Below are positions 10,305-17,801 of a stretch of 64,000 bases of DNA, one piece after another. Positions within the stretch are counted from its first letter, which is position 1, and each line of letters begins with the position of its first letter. The translations under genes were made by a program, and so were the position numbers. Below the pieces are notes generated by a model. That model worked only from the letters and a program-made list of their open reading frames with translations. It searched no databases and was not told the origin of the DNA. Origin of the DNA: CBDEGU01 sp965238045 (GTDB lineage: Bacteria > Acidobacteriota > Terriglobia > Bryobacterales > UBA6623). The DNA lies in assembly GCA_965238045.1 (NCBI GenBank), contig CBDEGU010000012.1, positions 1,984,001 through 2,048,000 of the forward strand, written 5' to 3'.

Positions 10305-11276
10305 TCCAGTTAGGTCAAGCCTTTTTGCCTGGAGTTTCGTTTTTGTCCGTAGCGGCTCTGTGCGACGGAACGTTTCTCCCTGACTGTTGATCTAACTCAT
10401 ACGAAACAAACCACATACCGTCCGTCCGCCGATAGCTGTCGCGAAATCTCGTTCGCACCAACAATCCCAGCACCTGAGACCGCTCATGGCCTCTCGGGGA
10501 GCCAGAAACGGGCGAAACCGGGGCGAAACCGGGACGGCGAAACCGTGGACTGAATCCCTCGCGTGAGACAGCCTCGATTTCTGCCAATTGCAGGGTCAGG
10601 GCCGTCATTAAGTATAAGTTAATACATAACTTCTTGGTTTCAGGTCGGCCGGACTCACGCTCGTATGAGATCGACCAAGGCTGCGCAAGTCGTTTTATCA
10701 TAGTGGTTTGTCGGTCCACAGACGACGACCGCTAGCAGAATCGAGGCTGTTTCAATGCATAGGTGGTGGAAAGAGGAATCCTCCTGGGGAGATCGGGGAG
10801 ATCGGGGACAGGAAGCTGTGAAAAAATCAACTTGCCGCAGAATCCAGTGCGGCAAACAAAGGACTTAGCTCGGCGAAAAGAGGTCGAAAGGCAATTAATT
10901 CACACCTTCCAGCTCCCGAACTGGGGGGAGATCGCCACGGAGATCGGATAAATCAGGGACGGCCACCTTCATCCCGAAGAAGCCGTTGTGATTCAGTGCT
11001 TTACGTTTCGTCATCATCGGCCGTCATCATCGGCGGATAGTCGCCTCAATCCTTGACCACCGGGCGCGGGTCCCCCCCCCGCAATTCTCGAAGAGCCACC
11101 CCTGGCGGGCCCCAAACGCCGCAAGCCTCCAGCGCGACCCGCGGCTCAAACAACGCCGTCACGATCCCGGCGAAACTGCCTACGTCGAAATTTTCTTGGG
11201 ATTGCATGCCCCCGGCCACCTGGTCAACTTGATCCGCCAGCGTATCCGCCCGAGTGAAACCGTTATAATCGCCAGC
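10305..11276. other. ~970-bp intergenic region, no supported gene
   Basis: Frames in both directions here lack family resemblance and have atypical composition. Visible textures are a short direct repeat of GCGAAACCG (about 10511-10546), GGGGAGATC-like runs around 10786-10808 and 10924-10946, and a C8 tract near 11074. AT content is higher than in the flanking genes, so it may be a degraded region. Confidence 0.4.
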
Positions 11277-12113
11277 ATGCCACGCTGCGGGGTCCGAGCT
11301 CATCTCATTGCCGCGCTTGTGGCGGCCGCGGCAACCTCAGCCTGCCGTCCTGCCCCGCCAGGGTCTAACTATTGGGTTCAGGTCCAGCGCGAGTTCGTCT
11401 CTCAAGACTATGTCGACACGCTGAACTATCTCGACGACGTGTTGCGGACCGGCAACACCTTCAACATTCGTGCCGCGGCCCTCAAGGTTGTCCTTCTCGG
11501 CGGGTTGGGGCGGGCCGCCTTCGATATCGGGGAAGCCTGTGCCGCGGGTATCTACCGGGTGGCGAAGTGGGATGCGAAACCCTATCAGACATGCATTTAC
11601 AGCTACCGCTCACAGACGCGTTCGCGCACTTTGGCTCTCATCGACGCCTTGGCCGAGTTCAACCGTGTAGCCGCGGACGCCGGCCGGGTGGAGCTGGACT
11701 TCCCTCTGCCCAAATCGAGTTCGGGCGCGCCCTCTGCCCTCGGACGTACCCGGGTCGGAGCCATGCCCGTAGCCAAGGCCTTTGAGCCCAGCGTCGTGCT
11801 CATTACAGACCGCCGGATCACGCTCCAGGTTCTCGATATTCTCGGCGCGGAGGACGTCACCGCCGTCGCCGCGAAATTTGAGATGACACCGGTCTCGGTC
11901 TCAAAAGCAGCTTTCCTGCAAGGTGTGGCGAAGACGCTCCTCATCACGGCGGCGGTCTTTGAAAGAGACCGGCTCGATGACTCCGTAAAGCGAGAGGCCG
12001 TTCTCAAAGCAGCCCAACAAAGCCTCGCCGCGGCCCTGCAAAGCAGCGACTCCGGTCTCCGGAGCGAAGCCGAAGCGCTTGCCCGTAAGATCCGAGCCCA
12101 GCTCCGCCGTTAG
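11277..12113 (+). CDS. Predicted lipoprotein of unknown function (paralogue of 22147-23034)
   Basis: A 278-aa protein starting MPRCGVRAHLIAALVAAAA and carrying a lipobox-like TSAC, so it is probably lipid-anchored. I chose this ATG because it gives a clean signal peptide; the frame is open further upstream to 11196. The mature part is helical, without recognisable domains. It aligns end to end by eye with the lipoprotein at 22147-23034: both have a YW-containing start, a GL(G/A)R motif, a xxLDFxxP element mid-protein and a closing block beginning with a P-(V/L)-x-(V/I) stretch and AFLQGVAKT versus VFLNGLARS, ending in a charged helix. The function is unknown. Confidence 0.75.
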   Translation: MPRCGVRAHLIAALVAAAATSACRPAPPGSNYWVQVQREFVSQDYVDTLNYLDDVLRTGNTFNIRAAALKVVLLGGLGRAAFDIGEACAAGIYRVAKWDAKPYQTCIYSYRSQTRSRTLALIDALAEFNRVAADAGRVELDFPLPKSSSGAPSALGRTRVGAMPVAKAFEPSVVLITDRRITLQVLDILGAEDVTAVAAKFEMTPVSVSKAAFLQGVAKTLLITAAVFERDRLDDSVKREAVLKAAQQSLAAALQSSDSGLRSEAEALARKIRAQLRR

Positions 12114-12392
12114 CCTGAGCATCGGCTCCCCGTAGAGGGTTCACGAGACTACAAAACAGCTAAGCGACGTCCTCACAACAACATCCACCCCGAAGCCCCC
12201 GCCAGCCCCATCCCCCCGCGGTAAGCTGGATACGAATGCCCAGATACCAAATATGCTGCACGAAATATACCGTGCCGGCCAGCCCCCCATCGCCCCCGCC
12301 CAGCAGCCAAGCGGCCAAGCGCAACCAGCAAAACAAGAACTACCAAACAGACCCAATCTTGCCGACCCGCAATCACCGAAGACCCGTAGCGA

Positions 12393-12412
12393 GGATCTCG
12401 GTTTCGAGATCC
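12393..12412 (+). terminator. 8-bp hairpin, possible terminator or repeat component
   Basis: GGATCTCG and CGAGATCC form a perfect stem around a GTTT loop and are followed by GCGGCTTTT. It could end the transcript of the upstream lipoprotein gene, 280 bases away, or belong to the repeat-rich region that follows. Confidence 0.35.
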
Positions 12413-12452
12413 GCGGCTTTTCCCACCCCAGCAAACCATGAATCCGCCGCGC

Positions 12453-13079
12453 CTCATCCCCAACAACCGAGTCACAACAAACCGCCCCCGCCAATTCAAC
12501 AACATACGAAAAAAACACCCCAAAACACTTGACAGCGCATGTTAGCCTTTACCCGTAACGACCGGAAAGGATAGATCACCGCGATCCCCCGACCGTTTCC
12601 TGGCCAGGACAGAAAGCTCGCCCCCGCGGTTCATCGCCTCCTCGAATCACAGAGGAGAGGGTGACCGCAAAAGCGGGTCTTCGGACGGCTCTCGAAAGTG
12701 GACATCCACCGCGAAGGACTACGAGCGCAGTCGTGCACCATCGCCGCGCGCGATCTACTGCGCGGCGTGACCGCGCGAGAGAACCCTTCGCCCGGAACCG
12801 CTTGCAACTTCCGGCTGGGGCGGCTCGCCGGGATCACATAGTCGGAACGAGAGGCGTCTCTCACTTTTTTGAAAAAAAGAATGCGACAGCAGCAACGAGG
12901 CGACCAGGCACACAAGACGCGGGGCGATCTGCCACCTAGCTCGCTACGCCAAGCAGCCCGGCCCTAATCCGGCCCCAATAATCGTCAGAGAGGGGCCGCC
13001 GCCGCTCCATCGCCTAAGAACCATCACCCCACCCACCCCCAACCGTCCAAATATCCCAAAAACCGGGCAAATCCGGACA
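12453..13079 (+). repeat. Dispersed structured element R1 (inverted copy at 60812-61473)
   Basis: About 627 bp matching the reverse complement of 60812-61473 over nearly its full length. It has long near-identical blocks (GTAACGACCGGAAAGGATAG, CGGACGGCTCTCGAAAGTGG, GATCACATAGTCGGAACGAG) and divergent loops. No open frame is shared. Stems include CTCCTC/GAGGAG (12638-12643/12652-12657), CGCCGCGC/GCGCGGCG (12742-12749/12760-12767) and GACC.GC/GCGGGTC (12663-12679). TTGACA at 12529-12534 is kept in both copies. It could be a structured RNA or a non-autonomous mobile element. Confidence 0.75.
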
Positions 13080-13167
13080 TTCCGCCGCCCTCAATTTCCA
13101 ATAATTCGGGCAAATCCGGACAACGAACTCACCAACTCCTTTCCCGCCTCCGCCGCAACCTCCGGCT

Positions 13168-13779
13168 TCACCTCGCCGCATAGGCTTCCGCCACTTTCAG
13201 ATCGGCGTACCGCAACTGCTCAATGACTGTGGAGTACTTCAGCAGTTTCGCGTTCTCGTGAATGGCTGCAACCGCGTCGCTGGACAACGCAACCGTGTAC
13301 AAGTCGGCTTTCTCCGCATAGGAATAATGCCGGTACTCCGCCGCCCGCGCGTCGATCAGCTGCATCAGAACATCCCAAAAACTGCGCCGTCTGAGAAAGC
13401 GTTTTTCCGACGCGAAATCACGCCGGATCTCGACCGAGCTTCGCCCGCCGCGCAGCATGATCAGGAAACACTTCTCGGCTTGCAACGCCCGGGCGGGATC
13501 TGAGTCCGGAAAGCGAGCCAGCATTGCAGTCATAGCCTCGCCGGGAATTTCGATCGGCTCCCAGCGGTAGCGCGACGCGCCGCTGACGAACGAGCCGCGC
13601 CGCAGAATGTCGAGAATCCGGGAGGGGGCTTTTCCCGTCACCGCGAGGACCAGTTCGACAACATCGGCAAGCGGCATCTCGCGCCGCGCCACCGGCGTCA
13701 GACTCACGTAGCCCGCCGCCTCGGAACTGATCTTTACGGAAATGGTCTCGGGTAGTGACAAGATCGTCTGTCGCCCCAC
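13168..13779 (-). CDS. Conserved-looking hypothetical protein
   Basis: A 203-aa soluble protein without signal peptide or membrane segment. It opens with a beta-rich stretch (LSLPETISVKISSEAAGYVSLTP) followed by MPLADVVELVL and a basic ILRRGSFVSGASRYRW segment, then a helical C-terminus. I do not recognise a named domain, but the composition is that of a real gene and the pattern is reminiscent of hypothetical proteins of Solibacter-like genomes. The start is a GTG; a TTG six codons in is an alternative. It lies 36 bases downstream of the MauE-thioredoxin gene on the same strand, so the two may be cotranscribed. Confidence 0.65.
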   Translation of the reverse strand: MGRQTILSLPETISVKISSEAAGYVSLTPVARREMPLADVVELVLAVTGKAPSRILDILRRGSFVSGASRYRWEPIEIPGEAMTAMLARFPDSDPARALQAEKCFLIMLRGGRSSVEIRRDFASEKRFLRRRSFWDVLMQLIDARAAEYRHYSYAEKADLYTVALSSDAVAAIHENAKLLKYSTVIEQLRYADLKVAEAYAAR

Positions 13780-13815
13780 TCACTGGGGGAACGGCTGCCG
13801 CTGCTGCCTCAGAGG

Positions 13816-14748
13816 CTATTTCACGAAGCCGAGTTCGCGAAGCCTCTCGCCCAACTCGGGTTCCTCGAAGAATGGCATCCGCTCTTTCACAACGCCATCT
13901 TCGATTGCCACCGCGTAAGGCGGGTCCTGGAAGGGGAATGTCTCTTTCAGCAGGTCCGCGTCACTCGAGAGCTTTACGTTCTTCAGCCCGGTATCGTCCA
14001 CAAATCCCTGGGCGAAATCTTCTTCCTCGGTAGGGACGCCGACGAACGCGGCGGTCCATTCGTATGTGGCCATCGTCTTGCCCGCGTCGAGGCAGTGCAG
14101 GCACATGGGGTTAAAGAAATAGACGAACACGCGGCCCTCGCGGAGGGAGAATGCACCGTCTTCCACCGCGATCGTGGCCGGCACGTCGGCCGCGGGAGCC
14201 GTACTCAGCTTGTCCACCGCCAGCGCCACCATCGAGATGGCCGCGATGGCGGCGACCACGTACGCCGCTCTCCGAAGCCCCCCAACTCGCGGAGCGAACC
14301 AGGCCGCCAGCAGCGAGAGAGCGACCATCGCCCCGTCGCCCCAGAACAACTCCGGTCCCACGCTACGCTTCACCCAGGGGAAGCAGCTACAATCGGCTCC
14401 GCGCAGCGCTTCATAGTTGATCGCGAAGTATCCCATGAAGATCACCAGCAACGCGGTGGAGAACAACCCGCCCAGGCGTCTCCACTCGGGCCGAAGCAGC
14501 AGCACACCGGCCGTCAGGTCGCCGATGATGACCGCGATCGTGGCGGGCAAACTGAGCGAGACCGGAACCAAAATCTGCGTCAGCATGAGCTGAAATTTGC
14601 TAATGACGGTCAGCTTCCAAAGTCCCGCCGCGATCCAAACGACCGCCATCAGGACGGCCGCCGTCAGCCCGGCGATATTCTTCCAGCGGGACAGCTCTTC
14701 GGCTGGCTCAACCGAGGAAATATCACCGTGTTGCGCGAGTTCGCTCAT
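13816..14748 (-). CDS. MauE/DoxX-like membrane protein with C-terminal thioredoxin-like domain
   Basis: A 310-aa protein. A first hydrophobic segment (IAGLTAAVLMAVVWIAAGLWKL) begins a MauE/DoxX-type four-helix module; the paired cysteines ADCSCFPW between helices are typical of MauE. Another transmembrane segment (AAYVVAAIAAISMVALAV) follows, and then an extracytoplasmic ~110-residue thioredoxin-like domain with the CXXC motif CLHC (FFNPMCLHCLDAG). The architecture suggests a membrane redox protein delivering reducing equivalents or disulfide chemistry to the periplasm. The partner is unknown, and the downstream hypothetical gene is a candidate. Confidence 0.78.
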   Translation of the reverse strand: MSELAQHGDISSVEPAEELSRWKNIAGLTAAVLMAVVWIAAGLWKLTVISKFQLMLTQILVPVSLSLPATIAVIIGDLTAGVLLLRPEWRRLGGLFSTALLVIFMGYFAINYEALRGADCSCFPWVKRSVGPELFWGDGAMVALSLLAAWFAPRVGGLRRAAYVVAAIAAISMVALAVDKLSTAPAADVPATIAVEDGAFSLREGRVFVYFFNPMCLHCLDAGKTMATYEWTAAFVGVPTEEEDFAQGFVDDTGLKNVKLSSDADLLKETFPFQDPPYAVAIEDGVVKERMPFFEEPELGERLRELGFVK

Positions 14749-14950
14749 GAAAAATTAGACGCTGCCCGGCCCCGTTTCGTGAGGCTCGCTCTAGTATAAG
14801 TCACCCTCTGTGTGATCGCATTTTCCGTCACTTCTGAGCCCGGTGATCAGGCCCGCGGCCGCATCCGCGCGCAGCCGGTCGGAACGGCCCGCTGCCAGAA
14901 GCGCCGCTACGGCCCCGGACATGGGAGAATGTCAGCGGAGATCTTGATCG

Positions 14951-16081
14951 ATGAAATACTCATCCGCCTTGGCGGCTCTATCTGCTCTTATTCCGGCTGC
15001 TCTTATCCCGGCCGCTCTTACTCTGGGCGTGCTTGCGGCCCAAACTCTGGTCGATGGGCGGCGTTCCATCGTGCTGGACGGAAACGCGGCGCAAGTCGTC
15101 GTCGACATCGCCGGCGGTTCGATCGTCCGGTTTCAATTTCAAGATCAGCAGCTTGACCCGCTCAACTGGGCGGAAGAGGGCGACAAGCGATCGCCGCGGG
15201 CGATGTCGCATTTTGTCTGTCTTGACCGCTGGGGCGCGCCATCGGAAGCTGAGCTAAACAACGGCATGCCCTTCCATGGCGAAGCAGCCACGCTCGTCTG
15301 GCGCGTGGACCAGAAGCCGAACGCCGCGGCGGGAGTGATCGAGGCCGAAATGTCGGCCTCTCTGCCCATGGCCGGTTTCGATATCAAACGCTGGATGCGC
15401 CTGGACGAAGACAACGCGCTGCTGCTGGTCAAGGAGAGGGTCACCAACCGCAACCGGCTTGGGCGCGTATACAACTGGGTGCAGCATCCCAGCATCGGGC
15501 CTCCGTTTCTCGATGAAAGCGTCGTCGTCGATGCCAATGCGCGGGCGGGCTTCGCTCAGGGAAATCCGATGCCCCATCCCGAGCAGCCCGTGGTCTATTG
15601 GCCCCAAGCGCTTTACGACGGCCAGCCGGTGAACCTGCGCTATCTCACCAGCGACCACAACCCGAATGTCGTCTCGTTCACCATCGACGAAGAGTTCGGC
15701 TGGACCACCGCCGCCAACGCCGCCCAAGGTCTCTTGATCGGCTATCTGTGGAAAACCGAGGAATACCCCTGGCTCGACATCTGGCGCCGAGTCACCGCCG
15801 GCGGCAAGCCGCAAGCACGGGGTCTTGAGTTCGGAACCACCGGGCTGCACCAGCCCTTCGGCGTTCTCACCGAGAAGGGACGCATCTTCGGACGCCGCCT
15901 CTTCGCTTACCTCGACAGCGGCGAGAGCGTCACGAAATACTACGCCGCGTTCTTGGTCAAGATCCCCAGTGACTACCGCGGAGTGGCCGCCATCGCCTAC
16001 GACGAACACCAGATCGTGCTGATCGAACGCGACAATGAGCGCCGGCTGACCATCGAGAGCGGAGATGTTTTCGGCTGGTAG
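14951..16081 (+). CDS. Exported galactose-mutarotase-like protein
   Basis: A 376-aa protein. Its N-terminus is an Ala/Leu-rich signal peptide ending near GVLAAQTL, followed by beta-rich sequence of the aldose-epimerase/mutarotase-like superfamily. It shares several motifs with the protein at 49712-50956: WVQHPSIGPPF, GYLWKTEEYPW, RGLEFGTT and a GVAAI-type end. The family probably binds or modifies a sugar in the periplasm. Catalytic residues of aldose 1-epimerase are not clearly placed, so the activity is uncertain. The downstream convergent gene is separated only by a 30-bp palindromic-element remnant. Confidence 0.75.
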   Translation: MKYSSALAALSALIPAALIPAALTLGVLAAQTLVDGRRSIVLDGNAAQVVVDIAGGSIVRFQFQDQQLDPLNWAEEGDKRSPRAMSHFVCLDRWGAPSEAELNNGMPFHGEAATLVWRVDQKPNAAAGVIEAEMSASLPMAGFDIKRWMRLDEDNALLLVKERVTNRNRLGRVYNWVQHPSIGPPFLDESVVVDANARAGFAQGNPMPHPEQPVVYWPQALYDGQPVNLRYLTSDHNPNVVSFTIDEEFGWTTAANAAQGLLIGYLWKTEEYPWLDIWRRVTAGGKPQARGLEFGTTGLHQPFGVLTEKGRIFGRRLFAYLDSGESVTKYYAAFLVKIPSDYRGVAAIAYDEHQIVLIERDNERRLTIESGDVFGW

Positions 16082-16114
16082 CTCGCCCGGCCACGTGGTG
16101 AGAAATGCGGGCTA
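16082..16114. repeat. Remnant of the ~180-bp palindromic element
   Basis: CCACGTGGTGAGAAATGCGG followed by GCTAA is the right end of the element seen complete at 24348, 40746 and 61626. AGCTCGC at 16080-16086 resembles the left end AGCCCGC. It looks like an internally deleted copy lying between two convergent stops. The minus-strand stop of the Spy-like gene lies inside it. Confidence 0.7.
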
Positions 16115-16480
16115 AGGCGACGAGACTTGGTTGAGCAGGGACTCGAACCTGGCGCGCTGGTCGCTGTTGAGAACCTTCACAATGCGCTCGCGGCCGTCCG
16201 AGCGCAGCAACTGGATCTGCGTCAGCATGTCGGCTTCGAGCATGATGCATTCATCCAGCACGCCGCGAACTTGAGCATACTGCTCACTGTCGAGGCTGAG
16301 TTCGTCGCGCAGATGCTCTACGGCCAGACTCGCCGGGTGAGAGTCCGCATGCGGAGCGGAAGCGGTTTGCTGCTGATATACGGTCGTGCCCACCGCGCCG
16401 GCCCCCATGCCGGCCAGGAACACGACAGAAAGCACACCTGCGATTTTTCCTTTGTAAAAGGTGACCTGAGCGTTGGTCAT
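16112..16480 (-). CDS. Spy/CpxP-like periplasmic sensor-type protein
   Basis: A 122-aa protein. One N-terminal transmembrane helix or uncleaved signal (IAGVLSVVFLAGMGAGAVGTT) is followed by a ~75-residue all-helical periplasmic domain with the LSLDSEQYAQVRGVLDE and LNSDQRARFESLL elements of the LTXXQ / heavy-metal-resistance (CnrX-like) superfamily. It follows the anti-sigma gene by 12 bases, making it the third gene of a sigma / anti-sigma / periplasmic module. By analogy with CnrYXH it may sense envelope or metal stress and act on the anti-sigma factor (inference). The stop codon falls inside a palindromic-element remnant. Confidence 0.72.
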   Translation of the reverse strand: MTNAQVTFYKGKIAGVLSVVFLAGMGAGAVGTTVYQQQTASAPHADSHPASLAVEHLRDELSLDSEQYAQVRGVLDECIMLEADMLTQIQLLRSDGRERIVKVLNSDQRARFESLLNQVSSP

Positions 16481-16492
16481 ATTCTGGACTGA

Positions 16493-16993
16493 CTATCTCC
16501 CGCTCCCGGACACCGAGACCATCATGACGGAAAGCATGGAATCACGGTTCCGCTGAAGGTCCGAGCCCAGCCGAACCTGAAATTCAGGCGTTGCCGTACG
16601 GATCAGCATTCTTTCGGCGACGTGCGGGTTCTGCTCCCCATCGCCCTGAAAGACCGCAATATAGGAACCGAGCAGCGCGAACCACATCAAGCAGGCAAAA
16701 GCCAGCCGCCGCAGCAGGAACGGCTCCAGGAACACCGTCCAGAACGGCACGCTCTGCTCTTCCTCGATCGTCCGCAATACACGGGCATAGAATCCGGGCT
16801 CTGGCCGCGCCAGATGGGCTTCGTCTTCTCCCACACGCAGTGAGCGGAGCAGCCGCGCCGACTCTTCGTAACGCAGCAACTCTTCCGCCTCCCCCGGATG
16901 ATTGGCAAGGAAAGCGTCGATACGCTCCTTCTGTTTGCCGCGGAGAACGCCCGAAAGATAATCTTCGAGGTTCCCCTTGATAAGCTCGTCCAT
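16493..16993 (-). CDS. Predicted transmembrane anti-sigma factor
   Basis: A 166-aa protein. Its N-terminal ~80-residue cytoplasmic helical domain (LIKGNLEDYLSGVLRGKQ then DAFLANHPGEAEELL) resembles anti-sigma domains but lacks the zinc-binding His/Cys set. A single transmembrane segment (LAFACLMWFALLGSYIAVF) and a short periplasmic tail follow. I chose the ATG at 16993, which has GGAG seven bases upstream; the frame extends to a GTG at 17011. It lies 47 bases downstream of the ECF sigma gene on the same strand, so it is very likely the sigma antagonist. Confidence 0.75.
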   Translation of the reverse strand: MDELIKGNLEDYLSGVLRGKQKERIDAFLANHPGEAEELLRYEESARLLRSLRVGEDEAHLARPEPGFYARVLRTIEEEQSVPFWTVFLEPFLLRRLAFACLMWFALLGSYIAVFQGDGEQNPHVAERMLIRTATPEFQVRLGSDLQRNRDSMLSVMMVSVSGSGR

Positions 16994-17040
16994 CTCTGCT
17001 GTCTCCGGCACCCTCCGCCGCGAGCGGCGGCCGGCGCATC

Positions 17041-17694
17041 CTAAGCTTCTACTCTATCCAACTTTGCGGCCGCTTTGACCAGCTTTCGGCGCGCGCGGAA
17101 CAATTTCACCTTGATGGTGTTGTCGTTGAGGCCGGTCATTTTCGAAAGTTCCTCGATCGTGCGGCCTTCGACTTCCTTGTGGATGAGCAACATTCGCTCT
17201 TCCTCCGACACCTTGGCGAGTAGCTTCATCAAGTACTCACGGTTCTCGGTCCGGACGTCAATCGCGGGTGTCTTCTCCACCGCGCGCTCGGAGTTTTCGA
17301 TGCTGCGCTCGTCGTCGGGAGCAAGATCGCTCTCGTAGACGAGCTTGCGAACTTTCCGCTTGCGCAGATAGTCGTAGCATTCGTTGACCGTGATCTTGTA
17401 GATCCAGGTGATGAGAGAGGAGCGAAAGTCAAACCCTTTCAGCGAGAAATAAATCTTGGTGAACACCTGTTGTGCGATATCTTCGACGTCATTGCGATTG
17501 CGGACGATTCCATAGATGATCGCGAACACCTTCGACTGGTGTTTTTCGACGATCTGACGGAACGCGGCCTGGTCGCCAGACTGGCAACGGCGAACGATTT
17601 CCGCTTCAGGGCTGTCTTTGAATCCCACCTTTCGTTCCGTGGCCTTGCCCCCAATAACGGCCCCGATCGGCAGGGTTGCTGTCATCGTGCTCAT
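17041..17694 (-). CDS. ECF-type RNA polymerase sigma factor (sigma-70 family, RpoE-like)
   Basis: A 217-aa sigma factor. Region 2 is AFRQIVEKHQSKVFAIIYG to DVEDIAQQVFTKIYFSL, with WIYKITVNECYDYLRKRK at its end. An acidic linker follows, then region 4 (EERMLLIHKEVEGRTIEELS, MTGLNDNTIKVKLFRARRKL). A ~30-residue N-terminal extension precedes region 2, and an internal ATG at 17685 is possible. It heads the module sigma, anti-sigma, Spy-like protein. The regulon is unknown. Confidence 0.93.
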   Translation of the reverse strand: MSTMTATLPIGAVIGGKATERKVGFKDSPEAEIVRRCQSGDQAAFRQIVEKHQSKVFAIIYGIVRNRNDVEDIAQQVFTKIYFSLKGFDFRSSLITWIYKITVNECYDYLRKRKVRKLVYESDLAPDDERSIENSERAVEKTPAIDVRTENREYLMKLLAKVSEEERMLLIHKEVEGRTIEELSKMTGLNDNTIKVKLFRARRKLVKAAAKLDRVEA

Positions 17695-17801
17695 ACGTCT
17701 TCTTGGACGCGCACTGGGCTGGCTAGGTTTCCAACAACTACTGCAATCTTCTCACCGCCTCTCCGCCGCCTTCGGGTACATAGAGCGTCAGCCTCCAGGG
17801 C

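Larger units (their letters stand above)
12114..13167. other. ~1-kb gene-free region containing dispersed element R1
   Basis: No protein gene is supported. The region is pyrimidine-rich on the plus strand and holds a short block (12338-12362) matching 61833-61857 in inverted orientation, the hairpin at 12393-12412 and the long element R1 (12453-13079). CGGGCAAATCCGGACA occurs twice, near 13064 and 13109. Confidence 0.6.

Noticed and set aside
10315..10951. Two short open frames in the 10.3-11 kb gap.
   Set aside because: Composition is repetitive and Arg-rich, and no ribosome site, domain or neighbour context supports them.
12631..12939. Possible protein genes within R1.
   Set aside because: Frames differ between R1 and R2 and the conserved positions follow stems, not codon positions.
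16139..16150. A GGTTCGAGTCCC-like tRNA T-arm motif on the minus strand.
   Set aside because: It lies in frame inside the Spy-like gene (RARFESLLNQ) and no acceptor or anticodon arms surround it.
17706..17732. ECF-type promoter GGAAACC-N16-CGTC upstream of the sigma gene.
   Set aside because: The spacing suits autoregulation, but a transcript from it would start only a few bases before the ATG, leaving no room for a ribosome site unless the internal ATG at 17685 is used.
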